Positions 9,265 through 17,925 of a stretch of 44,881 nt of DNA are shown in pieces (the first letter of the stretch is position 1; each line of letters starts with the position of its first letter). Source of the DNA: an uncultured archaeon (GTDB lineage Archaea > Altiarchaeota > Altiarchaeia > IMC4 > SCGC-AAA252-I15); NCBI GenBank assembly GCA_902384455.1, contig CABMCB010000071.1, positions 203,315-248,195 of the forward strand, written 5' to 3'. The translations under genes were made by a program, and so were the position numbers. The notes below the pieces were generated by a model. That model was given only the letters and a program-made list of their open reading frames with translations, searched no databases and had not been told where the DNA came from.

Positions 9265-9954
9265 ATGGACGTCTCCATCATAGTCCCAACATACAACGAG
9301 AAAGACAACATCCCAATACTAGCAGAACGGCTTTTTGAGGCTCTGAAGAAAGCGAGCATAGAAGGTGAACTTGTCATAGTAGACGACGGAAGCCCCGATG
9401 GAACAGGCGACGTAGCTGAGAAGCTGGGGAAAAAATATCCCGTCACAGTAGTCCACCGCTCAGGCAAACTGGGGTTGTCCTCCGCAGTGCTTGAGGGATT
9501 CGCTATGGCCACAGGAGACTACTTGGGCGTAATGGACGCAGATTTGTCGCACCCACCCGAAGTAATACCTCAGCTTGTGGCGGCCATCAAGGCGGGCGCA
9601 GACCTCGCTCCTGGAACAAGGTACGCTCAAGGCGGGGGAGTGGAGCATTGGCCGCTTCACAGGCAGATAATAAGCAAGGTTGCGACTATGCTTGCTCAGC
9701 CGCTTACGCCTCTTTCCGACCCGATGTCCGGTTTGTTCATGATTAAGCGCGAAGTCATAGAGGATGTCACTCTTAATCCGTTGGGTTTCAAGATTCTGCT
9801 TGAAATCGCAGTCAAAGGGCACGTTAGTAAAATCACTGAAGTCCCATTCACGTTCAAGGACCGGCTGGCCGGAGAAAGCAAGCTCAACTCTAAGGAGCAG
9901 ATAAACTACCTAAAGCACCTGTTTGCGCTTTACAGATACCGCTACCACATATAG
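9265..9954 (+). CDS. Family 2 glycosyltransferase, dolichol-phosphate mannosyltransferase (DPM1)-like
   Basis: 229 residues, a single GT-A domain without membrane helices, as in minimal archaeal DPM1. It shows the N-terminal SIIVPTYNEKDNI, the nucleotide-binding VDDGSPDGT, the metal-binding MDADLSHPPE and the acceptor-loop DPMSGLFMIKR. Such enzymes move a sugar from GDP-mannose or UDP-glucose to a polyprenyl phosphate at the membrane for protein or lipid glycosylation. It diverges from the nucleotidyltransferase gene and is followed 26 bases later by a second enzyme of the same family, so the locus couples sugar activation to transfer. The start is fixed by the conserved N-terminus. Confidence 0.9.
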   Translation: MDVSIIVPTYNEKDNIPILAERLFEALKKASIEGELVIVDDGSPDGTGDVAEKLGKKYPVTVVHRSGKLGLSSAVLEGFAMATGDYLGVMDADLSHPPEVIPQLVAAIKAGADLAPGTRYAQGGGVEHWPLHRQIISKVATMLAQPLTPLSDPMSGLFMIKREVIEDVTLNPLGFKILLEIAVKGHVSKITEVPFTFKDRLAGESKLNSKEQINYLKHLFALYRYRYHI

Positions 9955-9980
9955 ATTTTATCCCCTATTCCCCAATAGGC

Positions 9981-12197
9981 GTGCATATGAAGACGCTGTC
10001 CGTAGTCGTCCCTACTTACAACGAAGCCGAAAACGTCCGCCGCCTAATACCTCAAGTGGAAGACGTCTTCAAGAAAAACAGCATAGACGGCGAAATCATA
10101 ATAGTAGACGACGCAAGCCCCGACGGCACGGCAGACTCGGCGGAAAAAGCCGGCAAAAAATACGGCAACGTACACGTCATACGCCGCACAGAAGACCGCG
10201 GATACGGCTCAGCAGTCAAAGCAGGATTCGCCAAAGCAAAAGGCGAGTTCCTTATGATAATAGACGCCGACCTATCTCATAACCCCCAAGAAATACCCTC
10301 ATTCCTAAAAGCACTCAAACAAGCCGACCTCGTCATAGGAAGCAGATTCTCAGGCGGAGGAAAACTAGACGGCCGACTGGCCCGAAAAATATTCTCCGGC
10401 GGATACAACACAGTCGCAAGCATCCTATTCGGGGCTTCGGTGAAAGACATCACAAGCGGATACAGGGCCATGCGCAAAACGCTACTGGATGTTTGCCCCC
10501 CAAAGTCGGACGGCCCGGAAATACACAGTGAAGTCGTGTTGTCCGCTCTTGCCGCGGGGCTTAAGGTCAAGGAAATACCCATTACGTATCGGGAGCGGGA
10601 GATTGGGCAGACCAAATTCAACTTCCTCGACATGGGCCCCAAGTACACCAAGATTCTGCTTCAGGCCGCATTAAAGCGCATGTTGTTCCTGTTTTCCCCC
10701 CGGAGGACTGCGGCGTTGCTTGCCTACATCACAGTTGCGGCAGTGCTTCTTCGGCTGGTTCTTTCGCTTGTTGCTCCTGTCACAGGAGACGCCACGTTTC
10801 ATCTGTCAATTGTAAGGTTCATAACCCAACACGGATACTACCCCACGTTTGAATATCAGACAGGCGTAAACGCCCTATGGTGGCCTCCGTTCTTTTATGC
10901 GGCAACAAGCGTTCTTTATCTTACGACTGGTTTGATGAAGGAGTCTTCTTTGTTGTTTGGTTTATTCGGCTACTTTATGTTTCTGCTGCTTGTGCACAGG
11001 ATTTACCCTAAAGACGGTAAGACATTGGTCGCCTCCGCGTTCGCCCTTGCTTTCCTGCCGTTTCACGCTTACTTCAGCGCAATCGCCTACGTGGACACCG
11101 CGCTATTCTTCTTCTCGGCGTCAGTTGCTTACTTCTACTTCGAATATTTGGCGGGCGGAAAAAGAAGGGATTTAATTCTCGCACTCCTGTTTTCAGCCGC
11201 CGCAGCCCAAACGCACTATTACGGATTCGCCCCAATGATTGCTGTCACAGCCCACCGGTTTTTGCGCAAGCCTAAAGAAGCGGCGGCATTCGCTGTTTGC
11301 GGCCTAATCCTTGTTTCGCCTTGGTACATTAGAAACTACGAGGTGTTCGGAAACCCAATTTGGCCTAAGCTGTCTGGCGGAAATTACCCTGACGACCCGG
11401 CGGTAGTCAACATGCCGCTGTCCGGAGCCGTAATGTCGCTTGTTACCCCGCAAAGGTGGGTTGACGTTATGCTGGATTTTTGGGCGGGTCCTCCAAACAG
11501 CGGAGAAGACTTCTTTGCGCAGCTTAATCCTTTACGGGAACAGTATCCTGTACTCAACCTGCTTGTTGCCGCGTGGATTGCTGCGGTTGCGGCCGCAACA
11601 TTGTTTATACTTCGTGGATTGTGGGGCATGATGAAGGAGAAACATGCGCAATACATCCTCCTGATTTTCGTTCTCAGCTTCATCCCTTTCACATTGAACG
11701 GGCTTGCGCGTATGTTCGTCAACTTCATGCCTTTCGTGGCGCTGGGACTGGGCAGAGGCCTTGTTGAAACTTTTAGCGGCAAGAAACTTTTCATTGTCTG
11801 CCTCATTCTTGCGGTCGCTTTCGCGTCTGTCCCGATAGGTTACGCGTTCGTCTACCGCGCTCGGATTGAGCCTTCCATAAATTTCTACGGTTTCGTTGAT
11901 ACTCTGCCTAAGGGATCAGTCGTCTTTAAGCCGTTTGACCAAAGCCACTGCCTTTACTACAGCAAAATACCTTGCTACCGAGTGGGAAGCGCCGGCCAGA
12001 TACCTGACGGAGAATACGACAAAAACCTGTCCATACTAAGTGGGGCAAACGTGACTCACGTATGCTTCGACAGCCTGTACTTTACTGCGTTATCCGCGAA
12101 AGACAAGCGCCTTTATGACGTCCTGTCGAAAACAGAACCCGTAATCACATACGAGGAAGGAAGCTATTGGGGACGCTGCTTCAGCCTGCTACCATAG
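9981..12197 (+). CDS. Bifunctional DPM1-like GT2 domain fused to a multi-pass GT-C-type glycosyltransferase domain
   Basis: 738 residues. Residues 1-230 repeat the DPM1 fold (VVVPTYNEAENV, VDDASPDGTAD, IDADLSHNPQE, ITSGYRAM). From about residue 233 a membrane domain with about ten hydrophobic segments begins; the first luminal loop contains TGDATFHLSIVRF followed by WWPPFFYA, resembling the acidic catalytic loop of ArnT/PMT-type GT-C transferases that use lipid-linked sugars. A C-terminal luminal domain with several cysteines follows. One polypeptide could thus both make and use a polyprenyl-phosphate sugar. Start is GTG 9981 or ATG 9987; a TATA-like ATTTTATCC about 9955-9963 fits either. The 3' end overlaps the convergent gene by 9 bases. 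Confidence 0.82.
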   Translation: MHMKTLSVVVPTYNEAENVRRLIPQVEDVFKKNSIDGEIIIVDDASPDGTADSAEKAGKKYGNVHVIRRTEDRGYGSAVKAGFAKAKGEFLMIIDADLSHNPQEIPSFLKALKQADLVIGSRFSGGGKLDGRLARKIFSGGYNTVASILFGASVKDITSGYRAMRKTLLDVCPPKSDGPEIHSEVVLSALAAGLKVKEIPITYREREIGQTKFNFLDMGPKYTKILLQAALKRMLFLFSPRRTAALLAYITVAAVLLRLVLSLVAPVTGDATFHLSIVRFITQHGYYPTFEYQTGVNALWWPPFFYAATSVLYLTTGLMKESSLLFGLFGYFMFLLLVHRIYPKDGKTLVASAFALAFLPFHAYFSAIAYVDTALFFFSASVAYFYFEYLAGGKRRDLILALLFSAAAAQTHYYGFAPMIAVTAHRFLRKPKEAAAFAVCGLILVSPWYIRNYEVFGNPIWPKLSGGNYPDDPAVVNMPLSGAVMSLVTPQRWVDVMLDFWAGPPNSGEDFFAQLNPLREQYPVLNLLVAAWIAAVAAATLFILRGLWGMMKEKHAQYILLIFVLSFIPFTLNGLARMFVNFMPFVALGLGRGLVETFSGKKLFIVCLILAVAFASVPIGYAFVYRARIEPSINFYGFVDTLPKGSVVFKPFDQSHCLYYSKIPCYRVGSAGQIPDGEYDKNLSILSGANVTHVCFDSLYFTALSAKDKRLYDVLSKTEPVITYEEGSYWGRCFSLLP

Positions 12198-12608
12198 AAG
12201 GCCAACGTAGGCGGCTCTTGCGGGTGAACGGCGTAAGCGCGACCGAACGTTCTTGAACAGCGCGTAGCACCTGAAAAAAAGTCGGATGCTCATTTTGTCG
12301 CAGAAGCTTAGGCCTACTGATTGAGCGACGACCAATTTGTTGTCTAAGCATCCTGCGTCTTTAAACAGGACTTCAGCGACTACTCTTCCTTCTCTGGTTG
12401 TGCCTTGAGGAAGCCTTCCGCCCAGGATGACTGCGTCCGCGGGCATTCCGTCGCCGCCCAGTTCGCCCCAGACGAACCCGTAGTTAAATATTGTGGGCAA
12501 GGGCGAAGTGAGTTCCTTGACGAATCCTTTAGGTGTGGCCCGGTACTTTATGAAACTCCACTTTGGCGTTTCAACAGTTATCATGACCTTCCTAGCTTCC
12601 ACCCACAT
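12189..12608 (-). CDS. Inorganic pyrophosphatase-like protein, probably divergent
   Basis: About 139 residues from ATG 12608; a longer start at 12635 would precede the transcription start predicted from the TTTAAA box at 12643-12649. The core NYGFVWGELGGDGMPADAVILG resembles the class I pyrophosphatase signature YGFIPxTxxxDGDPLDVLVL, and nearby sequence reads like the following strand pair (GRVVAEVLFKDAGCLDNKLV). In place of the DxDxxD metal triad it has DGMPAD, so one catalytic aspartate is a methionine. It is also shorter than the usual 170 residues. It may be a degenerate or repurposed pyrophosphatase. Convergent with the glycosyltransferase and divergent from the DNA ligase. Confidence 0.6.
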   Translation of the reverse strand: MWVEARKVMITVETPKWSFIKYRATPKGFVKELTSPLPTIFNYGFVWGELGGDGMPADAVILGGRLPQGTTREGRVVAEVLFKDAGCLDNKLVVAQSVGLSFCDKMSIRLFFRCYALFKNVRSRLRRSPARAAYVGLLW

Positions 12609-12655
12609 ATTTAGAGGGTTGAAACGGAAATACATTAGACGATTTTAAACTACCC

Positions 12656-14317
12656 ATGAAATTCGCGGAACTGACCAAATTGTTCGACTCGCTGTCGGCG
12701 ACCACCAAACGCCTTGAGATGACGAAGATAATCGCCGAATTCCTCGCAACAGTGCCGGAAAAAGACATTTCCGACGTAATGCTACTTTTGAAAGGCCGGC
12801 TATTCCCCGAATGGGACGACCGCGAACTGGGGGTCGCCGAGAAAATAATGGTGAAGGCGATAGCGGACACAAGCGGACTGACTGAAAGCAAGGTCGACGA
12901 TTTAATCCGGGAAACAGGCGACGTGGGGATTGCCGCCGCTAAGGCGCTGTCAAAGAAAACTCAGACGACGCTCTTTACGAAGGAGCTGACTGTGGAGTAT
13001 CTTCTTGAAACTTTGCGGAAGTTTCCTTCGCTTCAGGGTAAGGGAAGCCAGGACCGCAAGCTCACCTCTCTTAAGGATCTTCTTTCGTCGGCTTCCGGGG
13101 AAGACGGAAAATACGTCGCCCGGCTTACGGTCGGCGAACTACGGCTGGGAGTAGGCGAAGGAATACTTAGAGACGCAGTCTCGCAGGCGTACGGCATAAA
13201 CCCGGACCTAGTAGAGCACGCCCTAAACTTGACTTGCGACATAGGATACGTGGCTTCTCTTGCAAAGAAAGGCGGGACGGAAGCTCTCGAAAAAGTGACT
13301 CTCGTCCCCGGAAAACCAATGAAAGTGATGCTTGCGCAAAAAGCGTCAGGCATAGAAGGCGCACTCGAAGAACTTAAGGGGACGGCGGCGTTCGAAGTGA
13401 AATACGACGGAGCCAGAATACAAATCCACAAGCAAGGCGACTCAATCACCCTGTTTACCCGACGGCTTGAGGACGTCACAAAACAATTCCCCGAAGTGGT
13501 TGCAGCATCAAAAACCCAAATCAAAGCTAAGACCGCAATCGTCGAAGGAGAAATGGTCGCAATCTCAGACACAACCGTGCGCAGACCGCGCCCCTTCCAA
13601 GACCTCTCCCGCAGAATCAAAAGGAAGTACGACGTAGAGAAAATCCAGAAGGAAATCCCAGTGGAAGTCAACCTCTTCGACGCACTCCTACTTGACCACA
13701 AAATACTCCTTACCACACCCTTCATCGAGCGCCGAAAAACCCTCGCCTCAATAATAGAAGAAACCCCAGACTTCCGCCTAGCCCAACAACTCATAACAAG
13801 CGACGCCAAACAAGCAGACGAATTCTACAAAAAATCATTAGCATTAGGCCACGAAGGAGTCATGGCCAAAAACCTAACCGCAAACTACGTCCCAGGAAGC
13901 AGAGTCGGCAACATGTACAAAGTAAAACCCATAATGGAGACGCTCGACCTCGTAATAACCGGCGCAACATGGGGGGAAGGCCGCCGCGCAAGCTGGCTGG
14001 GAAGCTTCTTACTCTCCGCATACGACATTGAAGAGGGGATGTTCAAGACTATGGGGCGGATGGCAACCGGAATAACGGACGAGCAACTGCAGGAAATAAC
14101 CGACATATTGAAGCCCACCATACGCCGTCAGGAAGGAAAGGAATGCGTCCTCGAACCAACCACCGTCGTGGAAGTCGCATTCGAGGAAATACAGAAAAGC
14201 CCAACATACGAAAGCGGATACGCGCTACGGTTCCCCAGACTCGTAAGAATAAGAGCAGACAGAGGGCCGCAGGAGGCGGACACGCTCAAAAGAATAGAAG
14301 AGATGGTGAAAGGATAA
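12656..14317 (+). CDS. lig: ATP-dependent DNA ligase, archaeal type
   Basis: 553 residues, matching archaeal/eukaryal DNA ligase I homologues. An N-terminal helical DNA-binding domain occupies about residues 1-215. The adenylation motif I KYDGAR has the nucleophile Lys249, followed by motif III (TAIVEGEMVA), motif IIIa (VNLFDALLLD), motif IV (GHEGVMAKN), motif V (YKVKPIMETLDLVITGA) and the OB-fold with motif VI near the end (ALRFPRLVRIRADRGP). It seals nicks in replication and repair. The gene stands just upstream of the restriction-modification island, whose base composition is visibly lower in G+C. Confidence 0.97.
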   Translation: MKFAELTKLFDSLSATTKRLEMTKIIAEFLATVPEKDISDVMLLLKGRLFPEWDDRELGVAEKIMVKAIADTSGLTESKVDDLIRETGDVGIAAAKALSKKTQTTLFTKELTVEYLLETLRKFPSLQGKGSQDRKLTSLKDLLSSASGEDGKYVARLTVGELRLGVGEGILRDAVSQAYGINPDLVEHALNLTCDIGYVASLAKKGGTEALEKVTLVPGKPMKVMLAQKASGIEGALEELKGTAAFEVKYDGARIQIHKQGDSITLFTRRLEDVTKQFPEVVAASKTQIKAKTAIVEGEMVAISDTTVRRPRPFQDLSRRIKRKYDVEKIQKEIPVEVNLFDALLLDHKILLTTPFIERRKTLASIIEETPDFRLAQQLITSDAKQADEFYKKSLALGHEGVMAKNLTANYVPGSRVGNMYKVKPIMETLDLVITGATWGEGRRASWLGSFLLSAYDIEEGMFKTMGRMATGITDEQLQEITDILKPTIRRQEGKECVLEPTTVVEVAFEEIQKSPTYESGYALRFPRLVRIRADRGPQEADTLKRIEEMVKG

Positions 14318-14361
14318 GCGATACCCGAATTATTATGCCTTAAATTTTATAGTAAAATGGT

Positions 14362-15201
14362 ATGAACGGGTTTGATATCCCTATTTTTGTTAAGTGGGCT
14401 GGTGGTAAATCGCAGTTGTTGAGCCAGTTTGAGCCGTATTTTCCCGACGTATTTAGTGGATATTTTGAGCCGTTTCTGGGTGGTGGGGCGGTTTTCTATT
14501 ATGTCAAACAGAAGTATTCACCTGAGCGGATAGTTCTCTCTGACTCCAATAAAATCCTTATCGACTGCTACATCAACGTAAGGGACTCTGTCGAGGATTT
14601 GATAGAATTGCTTAAGGTTCACCAGAAAAACCACTCCGAGAGATACTACTACAAAATACGGGACACGTTCAACGCAAGGTTAGGCGGCATAGACGAGTCC
14701 TCCATGTTCTTGTATCTGAACAAGACCTGCTTCAATGGATTATACCGGGAAAACTCCAAGGGAGAATTCAACGTCCCCTTCGGGAAATACAAAAATCCGA
14801 ACATAGTAAACGAAGAAGCCCTAAAAAAAGCCAGCGAATTGCTCCAAGGCGTGGATATAGTCCTAAGAGACTTTGAGGACATAGAAGGTAAAGTTACGGG
14901 CGAAGACCTTGTTTACTTTGACCCACCATATCATCCATTATCTGAAACCTCAAGTTTCACAGGCTACACAAACGGCTGTTTTACCGACAAAGACCAAGTA
15001 CGATTAAGCCGGCTGTATAAGGAATTGGACAAGGAAGGGGCTAAACTAAAACTGAGCAACAGCGATACACCCCTTATTCGAGAACTGTTTGACGGCTACA
15101 ATATCCAAGTCGTCAAGGCTAGGAGAAACATTAACTGCAAAGGCAATGGACGCGGAAAAATCAACGAATTGTTGATTCTAAATTACGAAACAAATAACTG
15201 A
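14362..15201 (+). CDS. DNA adenine methyltransferase, Dam/DpnM type (GATC-specific by homology)
   Basis: 279 residues, a D12-class (alpha) N6-adenine methyltransferase. Residues 9-16 (FVKWAGGK) and FEPFLGGGAVF form the AdoMet site; motif IV LVYFDPPYHPLS lies near residue 190. A target-recognition stretch sits between them and the C-terminus reads KGNGRGKINELLILNY. The family includes Dam, M.DpnII and M.MboI, which methylate GATC. The stop overlaps the next gene's ATG by one base, and that gene is DpnII-like, so together they form a type II system. This gene and the next two are more A/T-rich than the flanks, suggesting horizontal acquisition. Confidence 0.93.
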   Translation: MNGFDIPIFVKWAGGKSQLLSQFEPYFPDVFSGYFEPFLGGGAVFYYVKQKYSPERIVLSDSNKILIDCYINVRDSVEDLIELLKVHQKNHSERYYYKIRDTFNARLGGIDESSMFLYLNKTCFNGLYRENSKGEFNVPFGKYKNPNIVNEEALKKASELLQGVDIVLRDFEDIEGKVTGEDLVYFDPPYHPLSETSSFTGYTNGCFTDKDQVRLSRLYKELDKEGAKLKLSNSDTPLIRELFDGYNIQVVKARRNINCKGNGRGKINELLILNYETNN

Positions 15202-16130
15202 TGATGGCTCTACAATTCTACAAAAACTACCTACCGGTTCAGACCTTGGATGACGTAGCCCAAAATTTTAGAAAAACTTTAGTCCCGACAAACCGTTCAT
15301 CTGAATTCTTTGTAGACTGGAAAAAAATACGGGAAAATGTAGATTCTATAAAAACTGAACTAGCTCTGTGGGATAGCCTCATCAACTCTAAGTCAATAAA
15401 ATCGGATTACGCAAAGCTGATAGCAGACTACCCGGAAGTACTCAAGACAATGCCTATTCTCCTGGCTATCCGGGAGGTTGAATTCCCGGTTATTACCGAT
15501 TTCTTTAGTCCGGATGAAGCCATAAAGACGTACAATTTCAGTAGGAAAAAAGGGGATACGCTAACTAAAGAAGAGGTTGAAGAATTCACCGCTTTCGCTG
15601 AAAAATCGGGCGTTTTACCCCTATTCTCAAACGTAAGGAATTTCCACGACTATGTGATGGGCGTTGAGGTTGGGATGGATACCAACGCCAGGAAAAATCG
15701 AAGCGGCGATGCTATGGAGCTAGCGATAAAACCCCTCGTTGAGAAACTTTCAAAGTCGATGAAATTCGACTTCCTATTCCAAAGGACATTCGGACATGCC
15801 CAAGAAAAATATGGCGTATCTGCCCCAACCGAGTTGGTAAATCGCAAATCCGATTTCATAATCCATAAAGGCGGCAAACTCGTAAACATAGAGGTAAACT
15901 ACTACTCCGGCTCAGGGTCAAAACCTGAAGAAATAGTCGACTCCTACATTAACCGCCGAAATGAGCTAATAAGTAAAAAATGGGCTTTCATCTGGATAAC
16001 CGACGGAGACGTCTGGAACACATCCCACAACCAGTTAAAGAAAGGTTTTGATAAGCTAGATTACCTTCTAAATCTAGACTTCATAAAGAAGGGGATGTTA
16101 GAGGGGGCGCTTAGAGAAGTGCTAAAATAA
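15201..16130 (+). CDS. Type II restriction endonuclease, DpnII/MboI family
   Basis: 309 residues, close to DpnII length. The C-terminal half shows KSDFIIHKGGKLVNIEVNYYSGSGSK: an Asp, then Glu-x-Asn in place of the usual ExK, as seen in DpnII-like enzymes, followed by IWITDGDVWNTSHNQLKKGF, the family's conserved tail. Predicted to cut unmethylated GATC. Its ATG (15201, or the second ATG at 15204) overlaps the methyltransferase stop, as in coupled restriction-modification pairs. The specificity assignment is by family resemblance; the depletion of GATC in this window agrees with it. Confidence 0.85.
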   Translation: MMALQFYKNYLPVQTLDDVAQNFRKTLVPTNRSSEFFVDWKKIRENVDSIKTELALWDSLINSKSIKSDYAKLIADYPEVLKTMPILLAIREVEFPVITDFFSPDEAIKTYNFSRKKGDTLTKEEVEEFTAFAEKSGVLPLFSNVRNFHDYVMGVEVGMDTNARKNRSGDAMELAIKPLVEKLSKSMKFDFLFQRTFGHAQEKYGVSAPTELVNRKSDFIIHKGGKLVNIEVNYYSGSGSKPEEIVDSYINRRNELISKKWAFIWITDGDVWNTSHNQLKKGFDKLDYLLNLDFIKKGMLEGALREVLK

Positions 16131-16164
16131 GCCCTTAAATTTCCGTTTTCAATAGATATGTGGG

Positions 16165-17058
16165 ATGGTTGGAGACGACTATGTTTCTATGCGGGAGGTC
16201 AAGAATTCTACATACAAATCAGCCAAGATAGGCGACTCCACCGTATCCGAAAAGAAAGAGGTTAAGATTCTCCAACCCAAGGACTTCGAGCTCCAATACA
16301 CAACAGTTTGGTCTTTCCCCAAACGGGGCGAATGGGCTACACACAAGGGAGATTACCGGGGCAACTGGGCACCAGAGATTCCAAGAAACCTAATACTACG
16401 CTACTCCAAACAAGGAGATACAGTCTTGGACCAGATGGTCGGAGGCGGAACTACCTTAATTGAATGTAAACTACTTGGACGAAATGGCATAGGAGTTGAC
16501 ATAAATCCAGACGCTATCATGATAACCCATGATAGGCTGAAATTTGACTCAATAGATGAAAACTTCCCAAAAACAGAACAGAAAACCTATGTTGGAGATG
16601 CCAGAAACCTAGACCTAATAAAAGATGAGTCAATAGACTTCATAGCCACCCACCCGCCCTATCTGAACATCATCCCATACACTCAACAACGGATCAAAGG
16701 CGATTTATCCTCAGTCCACAGCTTGGACGAATTCATAGAAGAGATGAAGATTGTAGCAAAGGAGAGTTTCCGAGTTCTCATACCTGACAAGTATTGCGGG
16801 ATACTAATCGGAGATACCCGAAGACATAAGCACTATATCCCTGTCTCCGTAAGGGTGTTGTCTGCTTTTCTGGAAGCGGGATTCATACTCAAAGAAGATG
16901 TCACAAAGCAACAATGGAACGTTAAGACAACCGGCTACTGGGCAGGAAAATCTAAAAAATCCAACTTTCTCCTGATAATGCACGAACACCTCTACATATT
17001 CAGAAAACCCGAGAAGGGCGAAAAAACTGGAAAATTCAGGGACAGTATGAAAGCCTGA
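16165..17058 (+). CDS. Site-specific DNA methyltransferase (N4-cytosine/N6-adenine family)
   Basis: 297 residues. AdoMet motif I is LDQMVGGGTTLIE with VDINPDA (residues 88-116) and the catalytic motif IV is ATHPPYLN (161-168), a variant of TSPPY. The order I then IV differs from DpnA, the beta-class second methyltransferase of the classic DpnII operon, so this is a different enzyme and its target may not be GATC. The N-terminal YTTVWSFPKRGEWATH is typical of a subgroup of N4/N6 methylases. It has a TATA-like CTTAAATTT about 25 bases before the ATG, suggesting separate leaderless transcription. Composition matches the other two island genes. Confidence 0.85.
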   Translation: MVGDDYVSMREVKNSTYKSAKIGDSTVSEKKEVKILQPKDFELQYTTVWSFPKRGEWATHKGDYRGNWAPEIPRNLILRYSKQGDTVLDQMVGGGTTLIECKLLGRNGIGVDINPDAIMITHDRLKFDSIDENFPKTEQKTYVGDARNLDLIKDESIDFIATHPPYLNIIPYTQQRIKGDLSSVHSLDEFIEEMKIVAKESFRVLIPDKYCGILIGDTRRHKHYIPVSVRVLSAFLEAGFILKEDVTKQQWNVKTTGYWAGKSKKSNFLLIMHEHLYIFRKPEKGEKTGKFRDSMKA

Positions 17059-17110
17059 ACCAAGTCAGTGTTGATTCATGCTATGTTTTGGTGATTAGTT
17101 GCCCAGACCC

Positions 17111-17120
17111 TTTTTATACC
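17111..17120 (+). promoter_or_regulatory. TATA box of the SDR gene
   Basis: TTTTTATACC sits about 26 bases before ATG 17142, the spacing expected when transcription starts at or next to the start codon. It argues against the longer upstream start at 17088 and marks the end of the restriction-modification island. Confidence 0.5.
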
Positions 17121-17141
17121 TTTTTGCCTGTACTTCTTATT

Positions 17142-17879
17142 ATGGACGTTAAGGATAGGGTTGTCATTGTGACTGGGGCTTCGTCGGGTATTGGGCTTGC
17201 GACCGCTAAGTTGTTTGCTAGCCTGGGGGCGAAGGTGGTTTTGGCTTCGCGTTCTGAAGACAAGATTCGGCAGCTTAGTAAGGAAATTCCAGGTTCATTT
17301 GCGGTGCCCACCGACATGACAAACGCCAGCTCAATCAAAAACCTCGTAGACATGACGCTCCACAGGTTCAAGGGGTTGGACATACTCATAAACAACGCGG
17401 GGCAGGGAATGTACTCTCCCATAGAAAACATAGACGTCTCCCAGTACCGCCACATAATAGAACTAAATCTTGTCGGCCCGCTTCTTGCCATGCAGGCGGT
17501 AATCCCAGTCATGAGAAAGCACGGCGGCGGAATGATAGTCAACATAAGCAGCGGAACATCCAAAATGTACCTGCCTTACGTCGGAGGATACGCTTCCACC
17601 AAGTACGCATTAAACTGCATCTCTCTTACCGCAAGAAAAGAACTGGAGAAAGACAAAATCATAGTGAGCGTAGTCCACCCCTACATCACCGAAACCAACT
17701 TCATGAAAAACAGCCTACGGCCCGCGCAGGCGCCCGCTCCACAGTTCCACCCGCGAAGCAACGAAAACAATCCCAAGCCGGACACGGCGGAAAAAGTGGC
17801 GGAAAAAATATTGGAGACCGTTGAGACCGAGAAGGCCGAGGTCATGGTTCACGAGTGGATTAACCGGTCTTCAGAGTAA
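17142..17879 (+). CDS. Short-chain dehydrogenase/reductase
   Basis: 245 residues, the normal classical SDR length when read from ATG 17142; the extra 18 codons upstream contain the promoter. NAD(P) binding is shown by VTGASSGIGLATAKLF and NNAG; the catalytic set is the Ser in NISSGT and Tyr-x3-Lys in YASTKYALN. Arg near the end of strand 2 (ASRSEDK) hints at NADPH. Substrate unknown. The first 150 bases are strongly G/T-rich in synonymous positions and the rest A/C-rich, with a sharp change near 17300. Confidence 0.92.
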   Translation: MDVKDRVVIVTGASSGIGLATAKLFASLGAKVVLASRSEDKIRQLSKEIPGSFAVPTDMTNASSIKNLVDMTLHRFKGLDILINNAGQGMYSPIENIDVSQYRHIIELNLVGPLLAMQAVIPVMRKHGGGMIVNISSGTSKMYLPYVGGYASTKYALNCISLTARKELEKDKIIVSVVHPYITETNFMKNSLRPAQAPAPQFHPRSNENNPKPDTAEKVAEKILETVETEKAEVMVHEWINRSSE

Positions 17880-17925
17880 AAGACGGCTCTTTAACTGCGG
17901 CCGCAATTAAATTTAGACTTCGCTT

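Noticed and set aside
17088..17141. Longer N-terminus for the SDR
   Set aside because: The TATA box at 17111-17120 lies within it and the Rossmann fold starts properly at the ATG at 17142.
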